A model generated the notes under the pieces. That model was not told the DNA's origin and searched no databases. It worked only from the letters and a program-made list of their open reading frames with translations. Shown piece by piece: positions 34,856 through 45,398 of a stretch of DNA of 64,000 nt. The DNA is taken from NCBI GenBank assembly GCA_020809705.1, contig CP085827.1, positions 2,666,001 to 2,730,000 of the forward strand. The letters run 5' to 3'. Made by a program: the position numbers and the translations under genes. This DNA is from Calonectria ilicicola. Lineage: Eukaryota > Ascomycota > Sordariomycetes > Hypocreales > Nectriaceae. The first letter of the stretch is position 1. Each line of letters begins with the position of its first letter.

Positions 34856-36514
34856 TTAGACAATTCCACTATTAGGGGTAAACCAGACGCGATAGCACCC
34901 ACCGATAAAATTTGTCCAGTTTATATTGATGTCGCATTCTCCATGCTGGTCTCGGTGAGACCAGAGTGCCTCGAGCAAGGCTAAGCCTTGCTGAATATTC
35001 ACGAACCCAATAATCCCAATTATACTTCTGAGAATATCACGAACCTGTTGCCGATGCGCAGCGCTCACTGCGCCACAGCCAGCAGAAAAAGCCGGAAAGA
35101 AGAGAAGAACACCTCTACAAGGTCCAGGATGAATATTGACTTTGCAGAGGAGACTTAAGATACTGTCAACGAGATTCTGAATCTCATTCGTATTTGAGGA
35201 CATTCCTCGTATCTGCTGGTGTATCTGTAACATCGCAGCGAGATGATAAGATTCGTTGACGTCTGAATACTCTTGGTTACAGTTCGGTGGCGTGCTGAGG
35301 TTTCTCGTGCCGATCATCGCTGCTAATTGTTGTATCAACTCCAAGGATCTGGTTTCTACATCCATGAAGCCGCGGGAAATATCGTCATTTCCGGTCCACT
35401 CTTTTTCTTTCATAAGGGTTCCAATCTGAAAAAATACGTGAACAAGATCGACCGAATAAGATGTAAAACCATCAATGAGCGGAGTAAATGTTCTCTCGCC
35501 AACCATGGACAGTACTTGCCTAGTGATAGCATCACTTGGGGGGCATCCTGAAACGTTGCAAAGGGCAGCAAGTGAGACAAAACATCTTGAAATGAACGCC
35601 CTAGTTGAGTCGGGTGAATGAATAGTCCATCTCGCAGGCTGGCAGGCGAAGAGAAGAGCAACCCCCTCTAAATGTGACCGCCATGAGTAGCTCTTTTCCC
35701 TCCCAGATATAAGTTCAGTATAGCAAAGCATCAAGACAGATGCTATAAAAGCTTCATTCGGCGGTTCTAAAAGTTTCACCCGCATATGCTTGACGGTGAG
35801 CACGCGCAACGTCGCGAGTTCCTCTGAGCTTTGGGCCAACCCAGCATTCGCCCGGTGCACAGCCGCTAGACTCAGAATGCTACACATTAATTGAAAGTCT
35901 TTGGCAGCTAGCGGTAAAAGCGCAGCGCAAAATTGGACCTTGATCTTCTCATCGCAAGAAAACGTGTCCGCAACATGGAAAAAGTAATCCAGCAGACATT
36001 TGGTATTGGGAGACAATTGTGGGAATAATGGGATTGCTTTTCTTAGAGTAAATGACCTCTGGGCGTTCAAAATCCCAATAGACCACTGGGTCAAGGGTAA
36101 CACTGCCCCGCTATCGCTTATTGTTGACGATGAGAGGGATGCCGGGGCTGGCACGGCCTCTGGAACTACGTCAACACCATATACAAATGGCATGGCGATT
36201 TGAGAGTGATCTGTATCTCCTGTAAGCATTTCCAATTTGTTGTATCTCCAGATCTCACCTTGGGAAGCGGAGCTGACCCGAATCACCGATGTGGAACGGT
36301 GACGAGTGCTTTGCATACACTGGCCAAATATTGATTTATCAAAAGCGCGGCCACCCCAAGATAGCTTCGTTGTGTATACACAATCCCTCCTACGCCTTTG
36401 GCACAACCCACAGATTGGGCGTTTCTCGTCACATTTTTGGTGATGCTGGCGGCATGCCTGACAACCTTCCCGAGATCTAGGCAGCTGTCTCTTTCTTCGT
36501 GTGGGCATCGACAT
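34856..36514 (-). CDS. Zn2Cys6 transcription factor (Fungal_trans_2-like)
   Basis: An intronless 552-residue regulator. The zinc cluster is Cys18, 21, 28, 35, 38 and 45 (spacing 2-6-6-2-6), preceded by a basic PTRRKRQLPRSR stretch. The long C-terminal part is helical and resembles the Fungal_trans_2 regulatory domain (for example LLDYFFHVADTFS and SILSLAAVHRAN near its start). The frame is open for another 48 codons upstream, but without an ATG; the two candidate starts are 36514 and 36508. It lies 302 bases beyond the hAT element, whose right end faces its 3' end. No target is evident; the divergent nucleoside hydrolase is a candidate by position only. Confidence 0.85.
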   Translation of the reverse strand: MSMPTRRKRQLPRSREGCQACRQHHQKCDEKRPICGLCQRRRRDCVYTTKLSWGGRAFDKSIFGQCMQSTRHRSTSVIRVSSASQGEIWRYNKLEMLTGDTDHSQIAMPFVYGVDVVPEAVPAPASLSSSTISDSGAVLPLTQWSIGILNAQRSFTLRKAIPLFPQLSPNTKCLLDYFFHVADTFSCDEKIKVQFCAALLPLAAKDFQLMCSILSLAAVHRANAGLAQSSEELATLRVLTVKHMRVKLLEPPNEAFIASVLMLCYTELISGREKSYSWRSHLEGVALLFACQPARWTIHSPDSTRAFISRCFVSLAALCNVSGCPPSDAITRQVLSMVGERTFTPLIDGFTSYSVDLVHVFFQIGTLMKEKEWTGNDDISRGFMDVETRSLELIQQLAAMIGTRNLSTPPNCNQEYSDVNESYHLAAMLQIHQQIRGMSSNTNEIQNLVDSILSLLCKVNIHPGPCRGVLLFFPAFSAGCGAVSAAHRQQVRDILRSIIGIIGFVNIQQGLALLEALWSHRDQHGECDININWTNFIGGCYRVWFTPNSGIV

Positions 36515-37262
36515 GTCATACGATCTAAACGATGAAACACAAGAAGCTTCAAGCTGCAGGGAGGGCTTCGTGAGAATTTTGGAAATTTCATCACAAAGCA
36601 AGGCATCAGAAGCACCGAAAATGTCGGAGGAGTAGGTTGCAATGCAGACAAAGCGCACTAGTCTGAATCAGGAAACTATAGACCCAGGCAATTTGATTGG
36701 GTAGTGAACAAAAGAACAATACCCCACCATGCTATGCGAGAGACACGTATTTCATCTTGGTCCCTTGTAAAAGAACAGGCTATACTTCTGGCTGCATCAA
36801 AAATCAAATAATGGTTCTTACTTTAGGCTCAATACGGGATGGTTTGACGAATCTCGATGTCTTGTGCAGGATGCCAGACCCAGACCTTCAAACATGGGTA
36901 TTCGAGCTAAACCGAACCAAGAATCTCTAGACCAAATCCCATTTGATTGGCTAAGATGGTAGTCATCTGTGGGGAAGCTGCTCCTCACATCACGGCCACG
37001 ATGAGTGCGGGACGATGCAGAGTGCAGAACCAATCTCTTATTCCGAGTCCCACTGCTGTTTCAAATTTACCATAAAAGGCAGGTTTATCGCCGCTTATTA
37101 GACGATATTCTTACCTTTCACCTGCATTTTATTTTGCTTTATATTGCTCAAAGGGAGGATCGTGTTCCCATCTTGTTGATCTAACGCGTTGACTACAACT
37201 GCCATTTGCCATTCTACGCGACAGTTTTATCTCAACTCGAATTTCGCCCAAAAAACAATAAA
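36515..37262. other. Divergent upstream region
   Basis: This 748-bp stretch lies between the regulator and the nucleoside hydrolase gene. I see no additional gene and no clear operator. Confidence 0.4.
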
Positions 37263-38704
37263 ATGTCACCAAAGAACAAAATCATCATAGATACCGACCC
37301 GGGTAGGAAAAGGCGCCATGGTATTTTCAAGTCCAACTAACATACGCATAGGAGTCGATGATATTTTGGCTATACTATTAGCGCTGGCTTCGTCACCAGA
37401 TGATCTAGAAGTCGTCATGCTCTCCGTTACATACGGGAATATTCCTTTGGCAGGATGTCTTAAAAATGTGGTCTCTTTGTTCCATGTTCTCGACAAGGAG
37501 CTCCATTGGCGTCGAAAACAGGGGATATCTGAAGGGTTTGAGGCTCTGAAAAAACATAGACCAATTATAGCGATTGGTGCTGAACATGCCCTTGAGAATG
37601 AGTTCCTTGCAGAGGATGAATTTCGTACGCCTTTCCCATTGACTTGAAATTTCAGGATACTATGCTAATAGTATTTATAGATGGTCGAGATGGGTTACAC
37701 GGTGTTCATGATAGTGTAAGTTCTGCTGCGGCCCATCAGCTACGATTCAAAACCAATACCAAGTCTATTAATTAACGTATTGAAAGCATCCTCATCTATC
37801 TCCTTCAGAGTCTTGGAAGTCCTTATTTGAGAATGATGGCCTGCAACACACAGAACCACTGCCATTCCACTCCTACTTCACCCCCTCCAAGATACCAGCA
37901 CATCTGGAAATTCTTCGCATCCTCAGAGATCAACCAGAGGGAACTGTCAGCATCTGTGTTATTGGTCCCATGACAAACATCGCCATGGCAGCTGCCGAAG
38001 ACCCAGAAACATTCCTTCGAGTGAAGGAATTGGTAGTCATGGGAGGTGCTGTCGACTGTCCTGGAAACATCACTCCCGTGGGTGAGTTCAACACCTACTC
38101 GGATGCAATTGCTGCGGCCCGTGTCTTTGCTTTGACTTCACCAATTCCCTCATCAACTATGCCCAACGTACAGCACCGCATAGCACATTTGTTACCTTAC
38201 CCGGAACAATTATCGAAACAGCTTAGAATCAGTTTGTTCCCATTGGATATCACAACAAAGCATGTCCTTAGAAAAGATGCATTCGAAAATTACATCGCAC
38301 CACACGTTCAAAGTGGAAGTCCTTTGGCAACCTGGGTCAAAACTTTCATGGATGGAACCTTCCGAAAGATTGAGCAGATTTCCGGTGGTCTATCAACCAA
38401 TCCTGGATTACAGCTGCACGATCCGATGACCGTCTGGTATGTTCTGACTCAGGATGATATAAAGTGGGAGATGCCGGAATCTAGGCCTGAGGATATTCGT
38501 ATTGAGACATCTGGCCAGTGGTGTCAAGGTATGCTCATACGGGACCGCCGTGGCATAGAGGACTCAGAGAGGACAGACATTCCGGGGGATGAATTTGGTT
38601 GGTTAAGCAGTGGACGAGGCAATAACATCCACAGATATGTGAGCTCACCGAATCAGGATAATTTCGGTCTTCTCTTAATGGAGCGAATCTTTGGAGGTCC
38701 TTGA
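37263..38704 (+). CDS. Nucleoside hydrolase
   Basis: Exons 37263..37302, 37352..37624, 37681..37715 and 37787..38704 give 421 residues. Nucleoside hydrolases (IU_nuc_hydro) cleave the N-glycosidic bond of nucleosides to a base and ribose, in salvage. The calcium-binding N-terminal motif DTDPGVDD is formed across the first junction. Further on are TYGNIPL, the DGLHGVHDSHPHLSP region (completed by exons 3 and 4), VIGPMTNIAMA, VVMGGAVDCPGNITPVGEFN and LHDPMTVW with the conserved Asp. The acceptor at 37786 is chosen because it restores HPHLSP, while the later CAG would shift frame. It is longer than bacterial homologues (about 310) in its C-terminal part, as usual in fungi. Convergent with the NmrA-like gene. 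Confidence 0.92.
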
Positions 38705-38817
38705 GTTGCAAGGGATTAATTCTTCAAATGCAATATTGATATGCCAAATTCAGGGTCAGATATCTTATAGTTATATTACGTCCACATTTTGTCGGCTTTT
38801 CCGATGATCCAAACTCA

Positions 38818-39717
38818 TTACTTGACTAGAGGCTTGATGAGCTCCAAAACCTCCTCCTCTGATTTTCCTTTAACGCCTAGGAGCTCGTTATCGAGCTTGG
38901 GAAACTTGGGCACACTCCGGGGGTCAAAAATGGCCCTGTACAGAAAAGGTCCAAAGGTCTCCATGTCGAAGAGACCTTGCCCCAGTCTCTCATAAGACTT
39001 CTTCGTCAGTTCATCCAGGACAACGTTTTTGACAGTCCAAGTCTTCTCGGGATTGAGTTGTTTAGCAAGCGCGAGGATTCTGTTCTGGGTGAGAACTGTG
39101 TCTTGGATATAGACGACTCGATTCTTTGTCTCCTCGGGATGACCCACAACGCCGACGACAGCGTCGGCGACGCTTCTAAGGGTTGTCGTGCTGAATTCAT
39201 TGTCGCCACCATCAACGATGGTTGCCTCAGATTTTGCAAAATCCAGGAAGAAATTGGCATTTAGGCCCCAGTCAAGAAAAACTGAATTATACACAAAGGT
39301 ATAAGTGATACCCTTGGATTTGGATAGTTCAATCAGCTTATCCTGGATAGCAACTTTGGCTTGGAACAGTGGGAGCTGTCGGACACTTGGAATATCAAGG
39401 TTGGAGCCGAATTCAGATGGGATGAAGCGCTGAACACCCGCAGCGACAGCAGCATCCACAAGAATTTCTTGTGCAGCGGCGGCCAAAGTGGTGAGGGTCG
39501 AGATGACAACGTCCTGGCCTTTCAATGCCGATGTGAGGGAGTCGAGAGAGGAATAGTCAACCTCAGCGACATCGGTACCTTCAGGAAAGGTGGAATCGGA
39601 TCCAACACGCTTGAGGACCCTGATGTTGTATTTGCCGGCTCCAACAAGCTTCTTGAAGACATGAGATCCTAAGTCACCAGAAGCGCCAGCAATGGCGACA
39701 TTTTTGAATGCTGACAT
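38818..39717 (-). CDS. NmrA-like / isoflavone-reductase-like NAD(P) protein
   Basis: A single-exon gene of 299 residues. The N-terminal Rossmann motif is AGASGDLGSHVFKKL; VDYSSLDSLTSALKGQDVVIST and RFIPSEFGSN are family signatures. Fungal members (PCBER/isoflavone-reductase-like) reduce phenylpropanoid-type or other aromatic compounds, or act as redox sensors; the substrate here is unknown. A lysine equivalent to the catalytic one of the reductases would be expected after FIPSEFG, and the FQAKVAIQDKL segment offers candidates. Cytosolic, no signal peptide. Its 3' end is 113 bases from the end of the nucleoside hydrolase gene. Confidence 0.9.
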   Translation of the reverse strand: MSAFKNVAIAGASGDLGSHVFKKLVGAGKYNIRVLKRVGSDSTFPEGTDVAEVDYSSLDSLTSALKGQDVVISTLTTLAAAAQEILVDAAVAAGVQRFIPSEFGSNLDIPSVRQLPLFQAKVAIQDKLIELSKSKGITYTFVYNSVFLDWGLNANFFLDFAKSEATIVDGGDNEFSTTTLRSVADAVVGVVGHPEETKNRVVYIQDTVLTQNRILALAKQLNPEKTWTVKNVVLDELTKKSYERLGQGLFDMETFGPFLYRAIFDPRSVPKFPKLDNELLGVKGKSEEEVLELIKPLVK

Positions 39718-40975
39718 TTTTAAAGATTTGTAAGAGGTTTTGGCTTAATTGGAAGTGCTTGTGCGTTGGCAAAGAGTCCCTACTTTGGATCTAATTGATT
39801 TGATGTTGGAGAAATGAGTGTAGTGGATGGTTCATTTCACATCGCCAATACCATGACAATATATATCTCCAAATTGCACACGCATACGGTTCATAAGATT
39901 TGTCGTATTTATGATGGTTTGTAATGCATGCGAAAATGGTCCGAGCATTTGTAAAGCAGGGAGGCTAGCGCATTATCAAAGTCAGGCTCCCTGGCCAATT
40001 AGACTGCATCGCATTCTGGTCTATGACGACAAACAATGCAAGAGCCCATTCTCTGGTGGGCTCTGATCTTAACTTACATAGCGAAGGTTATTCCTTAAGG
40101 CGACTAAAGTTTTAGGGAGATGTTACGGTGTGGGTACCTTGCAGCGTAGGGCCAGTAAGTTGTCTCGGCTCCCACCGAAATCGAATTCTTGGGTTATAAA
40201 GACAAGCTTTCAACAGGGGTCGGAATCACGGGGGATCCGAGTGGGATACGCGCGCTAGCTGACGCAGTGGAGGGCCGGTGAGGAGACAAGTTGGTCGGAA
40301 GACTCAACTCATCCGTTGACTTCCGCTTATGTAACCATCATTCATGCATTTATTAGAACGGGATAAGTTCCGATACTGATTTGTTTATTTTCTTTCTACA
40401 TCTTAAATGTAACAGATGCAACTCGTGCAATTTTTCAGGTCGTTGAAGAACAAATATGGAATAGACATTCGATCCATTTCATATGACTTGTAGCCAAGGA
40501 AATATCAAGCTACTAATTTTCCTGCATAAGAAACCCTTTTTCTTCCATGACACACTGAAACTTTTGTTCTTCTTGAAAATAACGGAATAGAAACTTCGAG
40601 TTTACATACCATTATTGTTAGAATATTGAGAGGGCTTCAATCCGGTTACACGTGACATTAAATATAAAGACATGATCCAAACAACTATTGTTTGCAGGTA
40701 TTTTCCCCCATGTTTCTCATTCAGGTCAAAGTCTGAGGAGAGGTGAGAATAGTAGTTTACAAGGAAATTAATGTAGTCTGACAAAACTCATGCACACCGT
40801 AGTCTACTTAATCCAGGATGGTCTTGCGATTTAGTGTTTCCTACATGATCAATGAGAGAACCCCACTCCTTTCAACTCGGAATTATCTTTTTTGCCACAA
40901 TGTAAATAATCCTAAGTATTCCGTGGAGCAGTTGTGCCTAAATAAATCCCAAGTTCTACTGGATATGCGTGCCCT
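39718..40975. other. Intergenic, no gene seen
   Basis: It holds the NmrA-like gene's promoter and the 3' flank of the small secreted-protein gene. No family-like frame is present. Confidence 0.45.
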
Positions 40976-41450
40976 CTAAGTTGGGACACGGAATTCCACT
41001 TGGTTGCCAATTTTCGTGCCTTCCACCCTGGTCTCTTGCTTACAAGTACCCCCTCGCACAACCCAATTTCCAAGCTTCTTGCCGCCTTCCCAAATCTCTA
41101 AAGCTATGGGCTCTACAAGTTTCTTATTTGTAAGCTCAATAATCACTGCAGCCCCAAGAGCTTTTCCTCCTGTGATGACTAAATTGCCAATGGCACGTGC
41201 CCCAACTCCAATGGCAACCCTAAAGTGCCTAATATCACGCTTGTCGAGTTCCCATCTATGAATTTGTCAGTGAATCATTCCAAATCTGTGGTTAATCGAC
41301 TTACAAATCTTCGTCAACAAAAGGAACCAGGTCCATGGAGGGATGTTTTTCTGCAATGGCGCCCCTTGGGCCTAAATCGCCATGTGGGATAACAGAAGCG
41401 ATGGCATTCTGAGAGACAAACAAGAATGTAGTAAAGGTTGCAAGCTTCAT
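40976..41450 (-). CDS. Small secreted protein of unknown function
   Basis: Two exons, complement(40976..41255, 41305..41450), encode 141 residues; the 49-bp intron has a GTAAGT donor and TAG acceptor, and its removal opens a clean frame. The protein begins with a signal peptide (MKLATFTTFLFVSQNAIAS). The propeptide-like region ends at a Lys-Arg Kex2-type site (LDKRD, about residue 56). The remainder is Gly/Ile/Val-rich (VAIGVGARAIGNLVITGG) then more polar, with a single cysteine (RGGTCKQE). No family is recognised. Candidate effector or secreted peptide precursor. A TATA-like TATAAAT on the minus strand at 41541-41547 supports transcription. Confidence 0.7.
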
Positions 41451-42569
41451 TTTGAAAAATTGTAATTGAGGGTTAAATCTTTTGTTGTGTCTCAAATTCT
41501 TATATGATGGGGTGATCCAAAAAGATGGGAAAGCTGGTTGATTTATAAAATTTGTCAGGATATTGGATTTCGAGTGTGTCACTACTCATTTCATCTGTTT
41601 AGATTTTTCCAGGTATCAAAATACGAGACAACGACAATCATTTCTGTATCAAATTTAGTTCAAATTGTAGAGAACAATACGTCGGGTATCCTAGGTAAAG
41701 AATATTGATGGACAGTGCCATAATTCTTCAAGTTCAAGGTATGGAATGGTGCACTCAGCTAACTCTCGTAATTAACTCGTATATGCACCCTTGAGAATAC
41801 CCAAAAGTATACTCTATGATGGAGCATGCGCCCTTTTGAGAACGCAACTTTATTCAACTCAATAAGAAGCTCTGAAGATGAAAGGTTCGAAACATCACTA
41901 CAAAAGTTCGAGTGCTATTTTTACATTCAGGCACTTTAACGGCCGCTACATTCACCTCATAACACCTACTTATTTATAATACGAGTGACACCATAGAGTA
42001 TTCCTTTTTGGAGGTTGTGGCGCAGCGAATAAAGTCCTACGCCAAGACAAATACGAAACGATTGTCCATGCAAGTGACTGCCAGTCAAGCAATTACCCGT
42101 GATTGTAATTCAGTACATGCCCCAGTAAACTTCACCCCCAATCCTTTGGTTTTTATCGCTTATATGACGTGGCTTATCGTGAGAAGGGGTGTCCAGTATT
42201 TCAACCACGAGTAATCCCAATAAGGAGCCTAGCTGATCCTTTCCAAGAGGAAGAGGTGCAATCGAGCATGATGATTCAAAGACAGGGCTCGTTAGTAAGA
42301 TATATGATATATATAATATAAAAGGAACAATAAACAATCATTCTTTTATTGACGTCAGCAACGGGGGGGGAGCAATCAGCATGTCACTTGACAGATTTCA
42401 AACAACTCGGACTCGCTACAAATCCGAAGGCCGTGATGGTTGCAAATAACGAACGGTTAAGTTTTCCATGATGTATTTCCACATGCAAAAGGACCGACTG
42501 CAAAAATTCCTGGCCGGACCCCGCGTTCACTTGCATATACGAACAAGTGAGAAGGTGCTAACCATCAAT
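41451..42569. other. Intergenic, no gene seen
   Basis: AT-rich spacer containing the TATA-like element of the preceding gene. A G run lies near 42363. No tRNA could be folded from the A-box-like bases near 42017. Confidence 0.4.
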
Positions 42570-42840
42570 ATGCCGCTTTTGCGACTAGTGGCCTTTTTGC
42601 CACTGTTTTTCCTATGTGGTAGTAAGTGATATTAAAGTTCTCCTCATGGATACGTGCATCGAATTAACAATTTTGGTTAATATGTGACGCGGATATTTTC
42701 AATAAGATGCATTTTGGTAGTTAACGCCAATATACGCAGGCCGAAAAAGTCAGATCACAAATGCAACCAAAGAAATTGATCGTCGGTTGATAGAGCAAGG
42801 TCGAAAAAGAGGAGTCTCACTTGATCTAGATTTATTGTAA
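42570..42840 (+). CDS. Possible tiny secreted peptide (weak)
   Basis: Exons 42570..42621 and 42740..42840 would encode 50 residues. The first exon is a convincing hydrophobic signal-like stretch (MPLLRLVAFLPLFFLCG) followed at once by a perfect GTAAGT donor. The second, after a CAG acceptor, is polar and basic with a Lys-Arg pair. The 118-bp intron is longer than most here. No homologue is recognised. This could be chance; I list it because signal peptide, donor, acceptor and frame agree and because two other small secreted genes lie within 1.5 kb. Confidence 0.28.
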
Positions 42841-42947
42841 CACTGAGCGTTAGCATCAAAGATCATTTCAGGCATCAATTGCCCAATTTGGTGGGGTATT
42901 TTAGGTTAATACGTAGAATAAATTATACTCTGCATGTGCGGAATGTA

Positions 42948-43177
42948 CAATACACCCCCTGAAAGATGGTGCCCTAGTGACATTTTCCAATTAGGCACCA
43001 CAGAGCTTAACTGCTCAAAATATTAAATCAACATCGAGAAATAAATGAATAATACTAAGAGTAAAATTATATATCTAATTTATTTAGTTTTTTTTATTGC
43101 TATTTTCTTTTCCTACTAGGCAGTCAAGAGATAGCAGGAAAAAGTAGAGAAGGGATGATCTTTCAACGGTTGTGTTA
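42948..43177. mobile_element. MITE, copy C
   Basis: The left end (CAATACACCCCCTGAAAGAT) matches the 62794 copy at 19 of the first 23 positions. The right end, read inverted (TAACACAACCGTTGAAAGAT), matches that copy's right end at 18 of 23. The interior is AT-rich with an AATAAATGAATA tract and a TTTTCTTTTCCTACTAG block resembling the interior of the 62794 copy. Total 230 bp. The left flank is TA; the right flank is degraded (AA). Confidence 0.7.
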
Positions 43178-43758
43178 AAGTTTCCTTACTGAAGTCTGAC
43201 GTAACGATGAATGCGCGACCGAAAATAGAAAATGGTACATCGTATTGCTAGTGATTTAACCTGTTCACCGCCCGCGAGAACGAAATACGAACTTGCTAGC
43301 CATATCCGGATCGCTCGGTTGTTCATAAAGATACCAGTAAAACGGGCGATTTCTCCAACACGAAGAGGTAGCGGATAATCCGCACATGTTGGGGTACAAG
43401 TTCCATCATTGTCAAAAACTAAGAAACCAATGTACCTTAGGTCCATGCTCAGAGGCAATGTCCTCCCATACCCCATTCATAATGTATCCGGCTAAATACG
43501 ATCCTTGCTTGGTACGCCAATGTTGTCTTTACACATCCAAAGCAATAATCTAAGAGCCAGTTCAATTTCAAATCCATCTAATTAAAGTTTTTGTCAATTT
43601 TGGCACTGTGCCTCAGATTTTTTGATATAAGTAGTAGTATTGGATGATATATAACTCAGGCATTCTGGACAACATCGAGTTCCATCTCTCAGATTCTTTC
43701 ATCACTCTGTATACCCAGCTACACATACTTGCAACATCAATACTATCCCAAATTCACA
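43178..43758. promoter_or_regulatory. Upstream region of the Cys-containing secreted protein gene
   Basis: TATATAA at 43648-43654 lies about 105 bases before the ATG at 43759, with a C/T/A-rich leader after it. No other gene is seen. Confidence 0.45.
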
Positions 43759-44309
43759 ATGCAGGCCTCGGTCCTTCTTTTCCTTGCAACGCTTCTGTAA
43801 TGCTACTTGGGCTTACACAAAGTGAAGCACCAAGCTAACACAATTACAGGGCGGTTTCTTCGGCTGATTCACACGACTTTGGGGCATGCCAAATAGGCTC
43901 AGATAGAGCTCTTGATGATGCCGCTACACGCAGAGTAGCTACCAATTGCAACAATAATTATGTCCCTGGCAGGTATTCGCCACATAAATATCCATGTTTA
44001 ACTACTAACATCCGGTTAGGCCCTGCCGGGTGGGGTCTTTCGGACCAAAGTGCCATTTGGGCTCGAAAAAACAGCGGACCAGGTCCACGATTTGAAGGCC
44101 TTTTCGTGAGTGCTACGTAGAGCTATAATTATCAAGACACTGATTACAAAAAATAGCTTCAAAACCCTGACAAGCCCACTGGGGGAATTGATGGTGATAC
44201 TTTGCATCGGCTCTGTCGTGAGGCTGGAGCGGGCGACAGCTCAGCCTTTAGCTGCAACCGGTATCAAATCAATGGTGATGACAACAAAGTTCACTGTGTG
44301 CAGCAGTAA
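43759..44309 (+). CDS. Small secreted cysteine-containing protein, unknown family
   Basis: Exon 1 43759..43796 (signal peptide MQASVLLFLATLL) joins exon 2 from 43850. The last two exons end at 44105 and run 44157..44309. The mature protein has five cysteines (GACQIG, TNCNNN, LCREAG, SCNRYQ, HCVQQ) and a Gly/Pro/Asn/Asp-rich surface-protein composition. The middle junction is ambiguous. A GC-AG intron (43969-44019) keeps frame, uses the ACTAAC branch site, and gives 131 residues with PGPAGWGLSDQSAIW. A GT-AG alternative (43973-44050) gives 122 residues. The obvious GT with the near AG breaks the frame. No family recognised; effector candidate. Confidence 0.65.
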
Positions 44310-44699
44310 TATTAAATATCGCCAGTACGAAATGTTAAATGATGGTAGATGCACTAGGATGTATTGATCATGTTTAAATCACCTGTGCAGCTACTGAGAC
44401 AAGGCAATCTTTTGCGACGGTCATTCCAAGGTGGATAATTCTGGAGAATATCACAAAGGACAAATTCAGTTACATAGCTAAGTTTCCAGGGAACCAAAGA
44501 TGGTGTTTTCAAAGAGAATTATACCTTGTTCACAAGATTGAGTGCAGATTCATTTAGTTCGGCTAGTCTAGATTGAGACAGAATCAACCAATCCACTCAT
44601 ACCACTAAAAACGTGCTTCATAAGTATTTGTAGACATTCATTTTTATTTATTTATCCCAGTGACATCATCTCCAACCATAGCCTTGTCTTTTTAAGCAA
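44310..44699. other. Intergenic, no feature
   Basis: 3' flanks of two converging genes. Nothing recognised. Confidence 0.4.
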
Positions 44700-45398
44700 T
44701 CAAGATTTCATCTTCTCTTCAATGCTGTGGACTATCACATTAGGTTCAATCAAATTCGTCCGGACCTCGTGGCCATTCAGTAAATCATTCCCTTCCGCCC
44801 TAGCAACTGCGGACTCCCAATCGCTTTCAATGCCAGCCTTGATGTGTCGAGCCGCAACCCGCTCGCGCGCCAAAGTCGGTTCAACATCAACAAACCACGT
44901 GTCATCCACATGAGCTGCAACCTGTTTCCAAGGGTCCCGATTCAAGAGCAACCAATTGCCTTCAACAATGACAATTTCCGTATCAGGCTCAATACGAAGA
45001 GCGTTGGCAATGGGATCTTTTTTCTCGTGGTCGAAGCTCGGTGCCAAAATAACTTCTGCTTTCCCCACATGGGAGGCGTGCAGCTTCTTGATAAGGTCCA
45101 CCACACCCCCAGCGTCAAAGGTCCAGTAAACCCCCCGTCGAGCATATGCTTCTTTGGTGTTGGGTAAAGTGTCAAGGTACGCGCGAGAGTAATGGAATCC
45201 GTCCATGGGCAGAACCATGGCTATCGGACGGTCGGATTTGGTGTTGATGCGGCGCACAACCTCTGCCGCGATGGTAGTTTTGCCCGATCCGGGAGGACCA
45301 GCAAGCGCAATGATGATTCTGCCACAAGAGGGATCGCTCTTGGAGTCATTCCGCACTTGGAGAGCCCTTTTGGCTAAGGTCTCGTATACAGAATCCAT
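44700..45398 (-). CDS. P-loop kinase, uridine kinase/YFH7-like
   Basis: A single-exon gene of 232 residues in the phosphoribulokinase/uridine kinase/pantothenate kinase-like P-loop group. Walker A is GPPGSGKT (residues 34-41). The substrate-side motif PMDGFHYS (64-71), the RRGVYWTFD segment (typical of the FruK/YFH7 subgroup), PSFDHEKKDP and VIVEGNWLLLN follow; the last corresponds to the Walker B region. Related fungal proteins are annotated as nucleoside triphosphate hydrolases or sugar/nucleoside kinases, with the phosphate acceptor mostly unknown. Cytosolic. It is divergent from an SDR gene with 428 bases between the start codons. Confidence 0.85.
   Translation of the reverse strand: MDSVYETLAKRALQVRNDSKSDPSCGRIIIALAGPPGSGKTTIAAEVVRRINTKSDRPIAMVLPMDGFHYSRAYLDTLPNTKEAYARRGVYWTFDAGGVVDLIKKLHASHVGKAEVILAPSFDHEKKDPIANALRIEPDTEIVIVEGNWLLLNRDPWKQVAAHVDDTWFVDVEPTLARERVAARHIKAGIESDWESAVARAEGNDLLNGHEVRTNLIEPNVIVHSIEEKMKS

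Noticed and set aside
41004..41261. An 85-codon plus-strand frame
   Set aside because: Antisense to exon 2 of the small secreted-protein gene, which has the better evidence (signal peptide, intron, TATA).
42010..42090. tRNA A-box-like sequence TGGCGCAGCG
   Set aside because: No B box (GGTTCRANNCC-like) follows at a suitable distance and no cloverleaf can be drawn.
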